A DNA stretch of 64,000 nt from Ectopseudomonas toyotomiensis. Lineage in GTDB: Bacteria; Pseudomonadota; Gammaproteobacteria; Pseudomonadales; Pseudomonadaceae. This document shows, piece by piece, positions 55,390 to 64,000 of this stretch. A model generated the notes under the pieces. It did not search any database. It was not told the origin of the DNA and saw nothing but the letters and a program-made list of their open reading frames with translations. Where the stretch lies: positions 496,001-560,000 of the forward strand of contig NZ_FOXK01000002.1 in NCBI RefSeq assembly GCF_900115695.1, written 5' to 3'. Made by a program: the position numbers and the translations under genes. Numbering within the stretch: the first letter of the stretch is position 1; every line of letters starts with the position of its first letter.

Positions 55390-55485
55390 GGTGCGCCGTG
55401 CGCACCGAAAACGCGTGCTCTCGCTGCGGATCGGCAGAACGTATGCGTTGTTGCGGAGTTACTGCGGCCGCACGGCGCACTCTAC
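55386..55485. repeat. GTAGGGTGCGC palindromic repeat (copy 3)
   Basis: gtagggtgcgccgtgcgcac begins within the stop codon region of the TSUP gene and is mirrored by cgcacggcgcactctacg at the far end of a 100-base element. It separates convergent genes. Confidence 0.75.
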
Positions 55486-55528
55486 GGGCGGGTTCGGTGT
55501 CGATGACCCGCCCTGCGAGGCGCGCTCT

Positions 55529-56359
<831 letters not shown>

Positions 56360-56425
56360 CTATTGGGGCGGTGCATCAGTGTATGGCCTTGGCCGTTAGG
56401 CCGCGCGCCACAGCTGGCCGCGGAT

Positions 56426-57184
56426 TCATGCGGACAGTTCGAGGAACTTGCGCACGCGTTCGGTTTCCGGGTTGGTGAAGAACTTCTCTGGCGCGGATTT
56501 CTCGATCAGCAGGCCCTTTTCCAGGAACACCACCTGATCCGACACCGCTCGGGCGAATTCCATTTCGTGGGTGACCACGATCATGGTGTAGCCCTCGCTG
56601 GAGAGGTTCTTCATCACCGTCAGCACTTCGCCGACCCGCTCCGGGTCGAGTGCCGAAGTCGGCTCGTCGAACAGGATCACCTCCGGGCTCATGGCCAGGG
56701 CGCGGGCAATTGCCACACGCTGCTTCTGCCCACCGGAGAGGGTGTAAGGGTAGGCCTCGGCCTTCTGCTCCATGCCGACTTTTTCCAGCAGCGTCTGGGC
56801 GATGGCGCGGGCCTCGTCCTTGCGCATCTTCTTCACCTGCATCGGTGCTTCCATGACGTTCTGCAGCACGTTCAGGTGCGGCCACAGGTTGAAGCTCTGG
56901 AACACCATGCCGGTTCTGGCGCGAATCGCCGCCAGGTCGCGGTTGTTCATGCGCTTGCCCTGGGCATCCACGCCGATGCGCTGGCCGGCGATGTGAATAC
57001 TGCCGCGATCCGGCTCTTCGAGCCAGTTGATACAGCGCAGCAGGGTGGATTTGCCCGACCCGGACGAGCCCAGCACGCTGACCACCTCGCCCTTGTTCAC
57101 GGTCAGCGAGATGTCGCGCAGCACCTCGACGCCGTCGAAGCTCTTGGACAGATTGTCGATCTGTACCGCGGGTACGTCAGGCAT
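56426..57184 (-). CDS. Polar amino-acid ABC transporter ATPase
   Basis: The protein has 252 residues. Walker A is LGSSGSGKSTLLRCINWLEE (about 37-45), the ABC signature is YTLSGGQKQRVAIARALAMS and Walker B is EVILFDEPTSALDPERVGEV. The HisP/GlnQ-type pattern is clear (MEAPMQVKKMRKDEARAIAQ). It energises uptake by the two permeases encoded just upstream. It overlaps the permease gene by 8 bases. Confidence 0.95.
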   Translation of the reverse strand: MPDVPAVQIDNLSKSFDGVEVLRDISLTVNKGEVVSVLGSSGSGKSTLLRCINWLEEPDRGSIHIAGQRIGVDAQGKRMNNRDLAAIRARTGMVFQSFNLWPHLNVLQNVMEAPMQVKKMRKDEARAIAQTLLEKVGMEQKAEAYPYTLSGGQKQRVAIARALAMSPEVILFDEPTSALDPERVGEVLTVMKNLSSEGYTMIVVTHEMEFARAVSDQVVFLEKGLLIEKSAPEKFFTNPETERVRKFLELSA

Positions 57185-57839
57185 GTTCGAAACCTCGTTT
57201 GGCGCCGAACCGGCTCGCCCACTTGAGCGCCAGTTCCAGGCAGATGCTGATGATCCAGTACAGGGCGATGACCACGATGAACGCCTCGGTGGGGATGAAG
57301 TAGGTGGCCTGCACCGAGTTGGCTGCAGCGGTCAGTTCCTGCACGGTAATGATGGTGAGAAAGGCGGTGTCCTTCAGCGCGTAGATCAACTGGTTACCGA
57401 GCAGTGGACGGGTGCGGATCACCAGTTGCGGCAGGATGATCCGCCAGTACAGGCGAGCGGGGCGGAAGCCATGGGCCTTGGCCGCCTCGACCTGGCCGAG
57501 CGGCAGCACCAGGCGCGCGCCGCGCAGTATCTCGGCGAAGTAGGCCGCGTGATAGATGGCCAGCGCCACCAGGCCCGCGCCCCAGGCGCTGGGTTTGATG
57601 CCCAGCGCCGGCAGGCCGTAGTAGAGCAGGTAGGCCAGCACCAGAAAGGGCAGCATGCGCATCAGGTTGATCGCTCCGCGCAGCAGCGTCGACAGCCAGT
57701 TGCGGCCCTCCAGCAGGTATACGCTGAAGCAGCCGATGACGAAGGCCGCCAGCACTGACAGGACGAACAGGATCAGGGTGTTGAGTGCGCCGTTGAGGAA
57801 GGCGCCGCGCGCCTCCCAGATGATGCTCCATTCGGTCAT
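57177..57839 (-). CDS. Polar amino-acid ABC transporter permease 2
   Basis: The protein has 220 residues with five or six membrane segments and the HisMQ-type EAA loop (ARLVLPLGQVEAAKAHGFRP). Typical segments are FVLSVLAAFVIGCFSVYLLE and LPFLVLAYLLYYGLPALGI. It pairs with the permease at 57850 to form the channel. It overlaps the ATPase gene by 8 bases and is 10 bases from permease 1. Confidence 0.94.
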   Translation of the reverse strand: MTEWSIIWEARGAFLNGALNTLILFVLSVLAAFVIGCFSVYLLEGRNWLSTLLRGAINLMRMLPFLVLAYLLYYGLPALGIKPSAWGAGLVALAIYHAAYFAEILRGARLVLPLGQVEAAKAHGFRPARLYWRIILPQLVIRTRPLLGNQLIYALKDTAFLTIITVQELTAAANSVQATYFIPTEAFIVVIALYWIISICLELALKWASRFGAKRGFEHA

Positions 57840-57849
57840 GGTCGCGTCC

Positions 57850-58491
57850 TCACATGGCCAGTCGGTTGGCTTTCTTCTCGGCGATGGCCTGCACCTTGAG
57901 CAGCACGCCGATGATCAGCATGTACAGCAGGGCCGCCGCGAGAATCGGTGGCAGCGGCTCGTAGGTCACGGCGCTGATGCGGTTGGTCACGCGGGTCAGG
58001 TCGACGATGCCGATCACCGCGATGGCCGGGCTGCTCTTGATCAGGAAGGACATCTCGTTGACCAGGCCGGGCAGGCTGCTGGTGATCATCTGCGGCAGCA
58101 TGATGCGGCGGAAGAACACACCGTTGGTCATGCCGCAGGCCAGCGCCGCTTCCTTCTGCTCGCGGGAGAAACTGATGAACGCCGTGCGCCAGACCTCGGC
58201 ATTGAAGGCCGCGGTGTTCAAGGTGAGGGCGAGGATTGCCGCCGTGTTGCGGTCCATCGCCAGGCCGAAGGTCGGTGCCGAGAGGAAGATGAACAGCACC
58301 AGGGTGACCAGCGGCGTGGCGCGCGCCAGGCTGACGTAGAGCACCAGCGCCTGTTCCACGAAGGGAATGCGCGCCATGCGTAGCAGGGCAATGCCCAGGC
58401 CGATGACGACGCCCAGGGCGATGGCGATCGAGGAGATCCACAGAGTCGTCCAGGCGCCTTCGAGCAGCAATAACCAGGCTTGTCCGTTCAT
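57850..58491 (-). CDS. Polar amino-acid ABC transporter permease 1
   Basis: The protein has 213 residues, started at MNGQAWLLLLEGAWTTLWIS (58491) with GGAG upstream; the frame to 58641 crosses a palindromic repeat. The family pattern LGVVIGLGIALLRM, the RTAFISFSREQKEAALACGM EAA-type loop and IKSSPAIAVIGIVDLTRVTN are visible. It forms a heterodimer with permease 2. The binding-protein gene lies 189 bases upstream on the same strand with a repeat between them. Confidence 0.94.
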   Translation of the reverse strand: MNGQAWLLLLEGAWTTLWISSIAIALGVVIGLGIALLRMARIPFVEQALVLYVSLARATPLVTLVLFIFLSAPTFGLAMDRNTAAILALTLNTAAFNAEVWRTAFISFSREQKEAALACGMTNGVFFRRIMLPQMITSSLPGLVNEMSFLIKSSPAIAVIGIVDLTRVTNRISAVTYEPLPPILAAALLYMLIIGVLLKVQAIAEKKANRLAM

Positions 58492-58581
58492 GTCGGGCTC
58501 CAGGGAAAGGGATGGGGTGTTGCAAGCAAGGTCAGGGCCAGGGCTGGCCCTGATAGACGGCAGTGCGTTGGCGATGAGCAT

Positions 58582-58646
58582 GTAGGGTGCGCCGTGCGCA
58601 CCGAAGCGCTGGCACCTTTGAGGCTGATGCGCGCGGCGCACCCTAT
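58582..58646. repeat. GTAGGGTGCGC palindromic repeat (copy 4)
   Basis: gtagggtgcgccgtgcgcac is followed about 25 bases on by gcgcggcgcaccctatg-like sequence. The imperfect inverted repeat stands between the binding-protein and permease genes of one ABC operon. Confidence 0.75.
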
Positions 58647-58680
58647 GCGGCCATGTCAGAGACTTGGCCGCGGCCCGCTG

Positions 58681-59562
58681 TCACATGCCGGCCAGTTCGT
58701 GGAACTGCTCGACCTTGGTGATCGGCTCCTTGGGCATGGCTGGGAAGGCTTCGCCGAACCACTTGGTCTGCAGCTCGGCCAGGCGACCGCTATCGCGCAC
58801 CTCGGTCATGAAGCCGGTGAGAAACTCCAGCAGCTCGGGGCTGCTCTTGGGCACCGGCCAGGCGGCGAAGCCGTCGCCGGATACGGCGATGCCCTTGGCG
58901 AAGGTGTCGCCACGGGTCTTGACCAGGTCGTTGACCGAAATCAGCGCGTTGATCACGTAGTCCAGACGGCCGTTGGCCAGGTCGGCGTAGGCCTCCGGGT
59001 AGGACGGGTATTCGGTCACGGTGCCTATCTCGCAGCCTTCGGCAGCCATCATCTTCTTCAGCTCCGGCAGGCGCGCAAGCAGGGCGCTGCCGGCCTGCAG
59101 GCCGACGGTCTTGCCACACAGGCTGGAGATATCGCTGAGGCGGTCGTCACCGGCGCGTTTGACGTAGAAATGCTGCGCCGAGGCAAAGGGCGGGGCGAAG
59201 TTGAACACGCGCAGGCGGTCGTCGGTGACCAGGGCGCCGGTGAAGGCCATGTCGTACTGGCCGGCCGAAACCGAGGCAAGCAGGCCGGTCCAGGGCAGGA
59301 TTTCCTGCTTCACGTCGAAGCCCTGCGCTTTGGCGTAGATCTTCAGGTCTTCCAGCAGTTCCTTGTGAAAACCTTCCGGCTTGCCATCGACGATGAAGTT
59401 GAACGGCGCGTAGTCATCCTCGGTGGCGACGGTCATCACGCCCTTGGACTTGATCTCGTCGAGGTCGGCGTGGGCGCTCAGCGAGGCGCCGACCAGGCAA
59501 CTGGCCAGGGCCAGCTTGCGCAGCAGGCCGAAGGGTTTGGAATCGGTGTTCGATGGCTTCAT
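58681..59562 (-). CDS. Polar amino-acid ABC transporter substrate-binding protein
   Basis: The protein has 293 residues, started at MKPSNTDSKPFGLLRKLALA (59562) with GGAG upstream; the frame to 59910 has no signal. The signal peptide ends SLSAHA. SBP_bac_3 features follow: LDEIKSKGVMTVATEDDYAP, FNFIVDGKPEGFHKELLEDL, the GQYDMAFTGALVTDDRLRVF segment and the C-terminal FMTEVRDSGRLAELQTKWFG. It should bind an amino acid or derivative and is the first gene of the ABC cassette, divergent from a MocR regulator that may control it. Confidence 0.94.
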   Translation of the reverse strand: MKPSNTDSKPFGLLRKLALASCLVGASLSAHADLDEIKSKGVMTVATEDDYAPFNFIVDGKPEGFHKELLEDLKIYAKAQGFDVKQEILPWTGLLASVSAGQYDMAFTGALVTDDRLRVFNFAPPFASAQHFYVKRAGDDRLSDISSLCGKTVGLQAGSALLARLPELKKMMAAEGCEIGTVTEYPSYPEAYADLANGRLDYVINALISVNDLVKTRGDTFAKGIAVSGDGFAAWPVPKSSPELLEFLTGFMTEVRDSGRLAELQTKWFGEAFPAMPKEPITKVEQFHELAGM

Positions 59563-59688
59563 GGGCGTGCTCCAGAGGTGTCGACAAGGGTTGTCCAGGC
59601 CGCTCGGCGGCGGTTTCGTTTTCACCTTAGAGAGGCCTGGCGAGCCGGCGATAGGGGCAGTTCCGGCCTTTGTTCTGGCCAGCGACAG

Positions 59689-59704
59689 TGGCGCGCTACT
59701 TGCT
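59689..59704 (+). promoter_or_regulatory. Sigma-54-type promoter for the MocR gene
   Basis: TGGCGCGCTACTTGCT differs from the TGGCAYRNNNNTTGCW consensus at one base and has GG-N10-GC spacing. The start would be near 59716, 23 bases before the ATG at 59739. Controlling a regulator by sigma-54 would tie the cassette to nitrogen status. Confidence 0.5.
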
Positions 59705-59738
59705 ACATCCCAGGGTTGTTTGGCTGTTGGAGGGCGCC

Positions 59739-61235
59739 ATGATCGATCACTTCTACCACCTCGATTTCGACCGTCAGCGCGGCCTTCAGGAGCAGCTTCG
59801 CGAGTCGTTGGTGTCGGCCATTCTCGGTGGCGGTTTCCCTGCCGATGAGCCGCTGCCGTCATGCCGCAAGCTGTCCCAGCAGCTGTCGGTCTCGCGCAAC
59901 ACCGTGGCACTGGTCTACGAAAGCCTGCTCGACAACGGCTACCTGATCAGCCGCCCGCGCAGTGGCTACTACCTGCACCCGGACTATTGCGGGCAGGCGG
60001 GCGAGGCGGTGCTGCGCATGACCCCGCTGCGTAAGCTGGAGCAGTCCGACGCCAGCAGCGCTGCCACTGCCCCGGATTGGACCGCGCGCTTTCGCATGCA
60101 GCCCAGTTTGAAGCACGGCGTGCTGCGCCCGAGCAACTGGAGCCGCTTCACCTACCCGTTCATTTACGGCCAGCCGATCAGTGAGCTGTTCCCGCTGGAG
60201 CGCTGGCGCGAGGTGTCGCGCAAGAACCTCAGCGGCGAGCGCGACCAGCTGTGGCTGGGCGACCGTTTCGACCGTGACGATGAGCAACTGATCGAGCAGC
60301 TGCGCACCCGTGTGCTGCCCAAGCGCGGCATCTGGGCGCGTGCCGACGAGATCCTGGTGACCCTCGGTTCGCAGAACGCCCTGTACCTGCTGGCCAGCCT
60401 GCTGATGGCGCGCGGGGTGCGAGTTGGTGTGGAAAATCCGGGTTTTCGCGACGCGGCGAGCATCTTCGACCTGCACGGCGCCAAGGTGCACCTGCAGGAT
60501 GTCGACGATCAGGGCCTGGTGGTGGACCGCCGGCTGGATGACTGCCAGTACCTCTACGTAACGCCGGGGCACCAGGTGCCCACCGGTGTGGCGATGAGTG
60601 CGGCACGGCGCGAGCAACTGCTGCGGCAGGTTCGCGAGCACGACCAGGTGTTGATCGAGGACGACTACGACGCCGAATTCAACCTCGACAATCACCCGCT
60701 GCCGGCGCTCAAGGCCAGCGACAGCAGTGGCCGGGTGATCTACCTGAGCAGCCTGTCCAAGGCTTTTTCGCCAGGGCTGCGCATCGGCTACATGGTCGCC
60801 GACGCCGAGCTGATCGACGAGCTCCGTGCACTGCGCCGGCTGATGTACCGCCACCCGCCGCTGAACAACCAGCGCATGCTCGCCGACTTCCTCGCCCAGG
60901 GGCATTACGACGCGCACCTGCGGCGCTTTCGCGAGGAACATTGTCGCCGCCGCGAGCTGCTCTACCAGGCGCTGCGCAGCGACCTGAGCGATTGCCAGCC
61001 TATGGGCAGCCCCGGTGCCAGCGCCTGCTGGCTGGCGGCACCACGCGGTGTCGATACCCAGCGCCTGGCCTGGGCGGCGGCGCAGCAGAGCGTGTTGATC
61101 GAGTCCGGGGCGCAGTTCTTTCTGAGCGACGGCGCGGCACCGACGAACTTCATGCGCCTGGGTTTCCATGCCATCGATGCCGAGCGCATTCGACCGGGTG
61201 TGCAGAAACTGGGAGAGGTGTTGGCTGGGTTGTGA
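59739..61235 (+). CDS. MocR-type (GntR DNA-binding plus aminotransferase-like) regulator
   Basis: The protein has 498 residues, started at MIDHFYHLDFDRQRGLQEQL (59739) with GGAGG upstream. Residues about 15-75 form the GntR winged helix (LPSCRKLSQQLSVSRNTVAL). The rest is a fold-type I aminotransferase domain with the cofactor Lys in YLSSLSKAFSPGLRIGYMVA and Asp in IEDDYDAEFNLDN. MocR proteins sense PLP-linked amino compounds and control adjacent catabolic genes. Divergent from the ABC genes and beside an aminotransferase, it probably regulates both. Confidence 0.94.
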   Translation: MIDHFYHLDFDRQRGLQEQLRESLVSAILGGGFPADEPLPSCRKLSQQLSVSRNTVALVYESLLDNGYLISRPRSGYYLHPDYCGQAGEAVLRMTPLRKLEQSDASSAATAPDWTARFRMQPSLKHGVLRPSNWSRFTYPFIYGQPISELFPLERWREVSRKNLSGERDQLWLGDRFDRDDEQLIEQLRTRVLPKRGIWARADEILVTLGSQNALYLLASLLMARGVRVGVENPGFRDAASIFDLHGAKVHLQDVDDQGLVVDRRLDDCQYLYVTPGHQVPTGVAMSAARREQLLRQVREHDQVLIEDDYDAEFNLDNHPLPALKASDSSGRVIYLSSLSKAFSPGLRIGYMVADAELIDELRALRRLMYRHPPLNNQRMLADFLAQGHYDAHLRRFREEHCRRRELLYQALRSDLSDCQPMGSPGASACWLAAPRGVDTQRLAWAAAQQSVLIESGAQFFLSDGAAPTNFMRLGFHAIDAERIRPGVQKLGEVLAGL

Positions 61236-61239
61236 TCGC

Positions 61240-61372
61240 TTGTCTCCCCTCTGCCGCTTGCGGGAGAGGGGCGGGGGAGAGGGCTTGCCTGCGACTCCGA
61301 TCTGCCGCACTTGCCCTCTCCCCGACCCTCTCCACTAGGCGTGCCCCCAATAAATGGGAGAGGGAGCCGTCC
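61240..61372. repeat. CCCTCTCCC-type intergenic repeat (copy 3)
   Basis: Inverted runs (ctcccctctgccgcttgcgg then gagaggggcgggggagag; ccctctccccgaccctctcc with aataaatgggagaggg) fill the gap. They are related to 14395-14515, including the ataaatgggagaggg segment. It separates convergent genes. Confidence 0.75.
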
Positions 61373-61387
61373 GCGGCCCGGACAGAG

Positions 61388-62707
61388 TCAGGCAAAGCGC
61401 GGCGCGAACAGGGCGAACACCTCGTCGAAGATCGCCAACGCCTCGTTCACCTGCGCGGCGCTGACGATGCACGGCGGCACCACATGGATGCGGTTCTCCA
61501 CCACGAAACTGAGCAGCCCGCGCGCGGTCAGTCCCGCCTTCATTTCCAGCATCACCGCTGCCGGCATCGGGGTCTTCTTCTGCACGTCGCTAACGAACTC
61601 CAGTGCCCAGAACAGGCCGACGCCGCGTGCCTCGCCGATCATCGGGTAGCGCTCGGCCAGTTTCTTCAGGCCCGGGCCGAGCACTTGTGCGCCGATATCA
61701 CGGGCGTTCTCCACCATGGCTTCCTCGGTCATCGCATCCAGCGTGGCGACGATGGCGGCCATGGCCAGCGGGTGTCCAGAGTAGGTCAGGCCACCGGGGA
61801 AGAAGTGAGTGTCGAAATGCGCGCAGATCGGCTGCGAGATCATCACCCCGCCAGCCGGCACGTAGCCGGAGTTGACGCCCTTGGCGAAGACGATCAGATC
61901 CGGCACCGCGCCGAAATGCTCCAGCGCCAGCCAGGAGCCGGTGCGGCCGAAACCGGCCATCACTTCATCGAGGATGAGCAGGATGCCGAACTCGTCGGCC
62001 AGCTTGCGCACGCCCTGCATATAGCCTGTCGGCGGTACGAGGATGCCGGCAGTACCAGGAATGCTCTCCAGCAGGATGGCGGCGATGGCGCCCGGCCCCT
62101 CGCATTCGATGACCCGGCGCAGGTGCTGCAGGGCACGCGCGCATTCTTCTTCTTCGTTCGCCGCATTGAACTCGGTGCGGTACAGGTAGGGGTTGAAGAA
62201 GTGCACATGTCCACGGGCGTATTCGTTGGGCACGCGGCGCGGATCACCGGTGGCGACTATGGCCGCGCCGGTGCTGCCGTGGTAGGAACGGTAGGCGGAG
62301 AGGATCTTGTCGCGACCGGTATACAGGCGCGCCATGCGCATGGCGTTCTCGTTGGCATCGGCGCCGGCGTTGGTGAAGAACACCTTGGAGAAACCGGCTG
62401 GTGCGCGGGCGAGAATTCGCTTGGCCGCTTCACCGCGCATCAGGTTGGCGGTGGCCGGAGCGATGGTCACCAGGCTGCCAGCCTGTTCCTGGATGGCGGC
62501 GATGACCTTCGGGTGCTGGTGGCCGATGTTGGTGTTGACCAGTTGGCTGCTGAAATCGAGGTAGCGTTTGCCGTCGTAATCCCACAGCGTGCAGCCCTCG
62601 CCACCGGCGATCACCAGCGGGTTGAGGGCGCCCTGGGTCGACCAGGAATGGAAGACGTGCTGGCGATCCAGATCGTGGACGTACTGGTTGCTGATCGGTG
62701 TGCTCAT
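61388..62707 (-). CDS. Class III PLP aminotransferase (taurine/beta-alanine-pyruvate type)
   Basis: The protein has 439 residues. The class III pattern includes VFFTNAGADANENAMRMARL, the cofactor Asp in LLILDEVMAGFGRTGSWLAL, the Schiff-base Lys in VPDLIVFAKGVNSGYVPAGG, and THFFPGGLTYSGHPLAMAAI. The N-terminal HDLDRQHVFHSWSTQG recalls taurine-pyruvate aminotransferases. It should transfer an omega-amino group to pyruvate. Neighbouring amino-acid ABC, MocR and TSUP genes fit catabolism of an amino-sulfonate or omega-amino acid. It is divergent from the aldolase gene. Confidence 0.9.
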   Translation of the reverse strand: MSTPISNQYVHDLDRQHVFHSWSTQGALNPLVIAGGEGCTLWDYDGKRYLDFSSQLVNTNIGHQHPKVIAAIQEQAGSLVTIAPATANLMRGEAAKRILARAPAGFSKVFFTNAGADANENAMRMARLYTGRDKILSAYRSYHGSTGAAIVATGDPRRVPNEYARGHVHFFNPYLYRTEFNAANEEEECARALQHLRRVIECEGPGAIAAILLESIPGTAGILVPPTGYMQGVRKLADEFGILLILDEVMAGFGRTGSWLALEHFGAVPDLIVFAKGVNSGYVPAGGVMISQPICAHFDTHFFPGGLTYSGHPLAMAAIVATLDAMTEEAMVENARDIGAQVLGPGLKKLAERYPMIGEARGVGLFWALEFVSDVQKKTPMPAAVMLEMKAGLTARGLLSFVVENRIHVVPPCIVSAAQVNEALAIFDEVFALFAPRFA

Positions 62708-62889
62708 GATGACCTCGGGCTGGCCGTTGCGGATGCCTGCACCTTAGGAACAAAGCGGTCGTTGGCCGTAGGGCCAGATGCCGGAAGTGGCCGGGTCAGC
62801 GCGTCTGGCTCACCGATGCCTGACAACTGTCCCTAGGCGCTGTGTGTGCACAGGCTAGGCTGGAGGCATCCGTTTTCAGGAGTGAAGCC

Positions 62890-63675
62890 ATGGCCCACGC
62901 ATTCGAGATCAACACCGCCCCCGTGGCGTCCAGCGAAGGCTTGAACAGCCCCGCGATCGCCCAGGCGCGTATCGACCTGGCCGCCTGCTTTCGCATGGCG
63001 GCGCGGCTCGGCATGGGCGAGGGCATCTGCAATCATTTTTCCGTGGTGGTGCCGGGGCGGCCGGAGCTGTTTCTGGTCAACCCCTATGGGCTGTCCTTCG
63101 CCGAGGTCACTGCTTCGTCGCTGCTGATCTGCGATTTCGACGGGCGCGTGGTGCTGGGCAATGGCCGCCCTGAGGCCACGGCGTTCTTTATCCATGCCCA
63201 GTTGCACCGCCTCAACCCGCGCGCCACGGCAGCCTTCCACACCCATATGCCCAACGCCACGGCGCTGTGCATGCTGGAGGGCGAGCCCTTCGTCTGGGCC
63301 GGGCAGACCGCGCTGAAATTTTACGAGCGACTGGCGGTGGACGAGGATTACCAGGGCCTGGCGCTCGACTACGCCGAAGGCGAGCGTATCGCCCGCGCGG
63401 CAGGCGATGCCGATGTGCTGATGCTGAAGAATCACGGCCCGTTGGTACTGGGGCCGAGCATTGCCGAAGCCTGGGACGATCTCTACTACCTGGAGCGCGC
63501 TGCCGAGGTGCAGCTCAAGGCCATGGCCAGCGGTCGGCCGTTGAAGGCTGTGGCACCGGCGATTGCCAGTGCGGCGTGCCGGCAGATGCTGCAGGGCAAC
63601 GCCGAAAGCGCGCATCTGCATCTTGAGAGCGTGAAACGCCAGTTGCTGCGCGAGGAATCGGATTTCGCCGAGTAG
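62890..63675 (+). CDS. Class II aldolase/adducin-family protein
   Basis: The protein has 261 residues, started at MAHAFEINTAPVASSEGLNS (62890) with AGGAG upstream. The aldolase II pattern is present: GEGICNHFSVVVPGRPELFL, HTHMPNATALCMLEG (zinc His pair) and VLMLKNHGPLVLGPSIAEAW (third His). Some members are aldolases or decarboxylases of hydroxy acids. The substrate is unknown. It stands divergent from the class III aminotransferase and may process its product. Confidence 0.9.
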   Translation: MAHAFEINTAPVASSEGLNSPAIAQARIDLAACFRMAARLGMGEGICNHFSVVVPGRPELFLVNPYGLSFAEVTASSLLICDFDGRVVLGNGRPEATAFFIHAQLHRLNPRATAAFHTHMPNATALCMLEGEPFVWAGQTALKFYERLAVDEDYQGLALDYAEGERIARAAGDADVLMLKNHGPLVLGPSIAEAWDDLYYLERAAEVQLKAMASGRPLKAVAPAIASAACRQMLQGNAESAHLHLESVKRQLLREESDFAE

Positions 63676-63687
63676 AGCAGCGAACCT

Positions 63688-63751
63688 CTGTGGGGGGCGC
63701 TTAGCGGCGACTGAGGCGATCACCGGGTCGCGGCTAAAGCCCCTCCCACAG
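63688..63751. repeat. CTGTGGG-type REP palindrome
   Basis: ctgtggggggcgcttagcgg is mirrored by cgcggctaaagcccctccca then cag. It is a common Pseudomonas intergenic palindrome and lies between convergent genes. Confidence 0.8.
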
Positions 63752-63762
63752 GCGGGCGCAGG

Positions 63763-64000
63763 TCAGATCGCCACCAGCCCGCGCACGCCTTCGGCTTCCA
63801 TGTTCTCGCCACGGCCCTGCTGGACGATCTCGCCACGGCTCATCACCAGGTACTGGTCGGCCAGCTCGGCAGCGAAGTCGTAGAACTGCTCCACCAGCAG
63901 GATGGCCATGTCGCCGCGAGCGGCGAGCTTCTTGATCACCACGCCGATCTCCTTGATCACCGAGGGCTGGATACCTTCGGTGGGCTCGTCGAGGATCAGC
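63763..64000 (-). CDS. urtE: Urea ABC transporter ATPase UrtE, 3' end (partial)
   Basis: Only the C-terminal 78 residues are in the window, running off the right edge. They start within Walker B (LILDEPTEGIQPSVIKEIGV) and end with the UrtE-type tail MAILLVEQFYDFAAELADQY and ENMEAEGVRGLVAI. UrtE is one of two ATPases of the high-affinity urea transporter UrtABCDE, so the rest of urt should lie to the right. Its nearness to urease fits urea uptake and hydrolysis as one function, but a 9 kb cassette separates them here. Confidence 0.92.
   Translation of the reverse strand, partial: LILDEPTEGIQPSVIKEIGVVIKKLAARGDMAILLVEQFYDFAAELADQYLVMSRGEIVQQGRGENMEAEGVRGLVAI

Noticed and set aside
59859..62836. 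Long frames opposite the MocR and aminotransferase genes
   Set aside because: Both are antisense to clear genes and lack family features.

Overview
This window looks like a chromosomal segment of a Pseudomonas-type gammaproteobacterium, probably of the mendocina/oleovorans/alcaligenes side of the genus. The evidence is high-GC coding sequence, azurin next to a LOG-type protein, the desT-desC-desB fatty-acid desaturase locus beside ureE-ureF-ureG, an oxaloacetate decarboxylase of the PA4872 type beside a short DksA-like protein, ureA/ureB/ureC/ureD with an embedded PA4866-type acetyltransferase, and the 3' end of urtE. That order recalls P. aeruginosa PA4862-PA4923 from memory. No rRNA, tRNA, CRISPR array, transposase or prophage gene was seen.

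Left part (1-10.8 kb, minus strand): a probable operon of two HlyD-like adaptors and a membrane M50 zinc protease fused to an HlyD-like tail, followed by a very large secreted repeat protein that runs off the left edge (LEPR-type N-terminus, DUF4347, autotransporter-associated repeats, Ig-like repeats). It looks like a giant surface protein with dedicated export or processing partners.

11-18 kb (plus strand): a three-gene operon with a transglutaminase/DUF2126 amidoligase, a circularly permuted ATP-grasp/alpha-E protein and a second transglutaminase. It is preceded by a good sigma-54 promoter match and an NtrC-like site, so it is probably a nitrogen-responsive peptide-ligation system of unknown product. 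Azurin, a DUF808 membrane protein, a LOG protein, a LysE exporter and a GDPD follow on the minus strand. Two gene-free stretches here carry unusual palindromes built from DnaA-box-like sequences.

22.8-28.4 kb: ureJ-ureG-ureF-ureE (minus), with its own sigma-54 promoter and NtrC-like site, then desT divergent from desC-desB with two DesT-operator-like palindromes. 28.4-50 kb is a mixed block: a secreted RTPGAQR repeat protein, an AEC transporter, an alpha/beta hydrolase, a TRAP transporter followed by a glutamine-synthetase-like ligase, an aldehyde dehydrogenase and an iron alcohol dehydrogenase (a candidate amino-alcohol or amine pathway), a small-membrane-protein cluster, an Hsp70-like protein, three orphan solute-binding proteins, an orphan GspF-like protein, oxaloacetate decarboxylase, a DksA-like protein and a hemerythrin.

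50-54.5 kb: urease ureD-ureA-(GNAT)-(GNAT)-ureB-ureC (minus), read from a near-consensus sigma-54 promoter just upstream of ureD. 54.6-63.7 kb, between ureD and urtE, holds a cassette with a TSUP exporter, an SDR, a polar amino-acid ABC transporter, a MocR regulator, a class III aminotransferase and a class II aldolase. The shared theme is nitrogen acquisition: urease maturation and structural genes, the amidoligase operon and the MocR gene all carry sigma-54-type promoters. At least five families of short imperfect palindromic repeats lie between genes.
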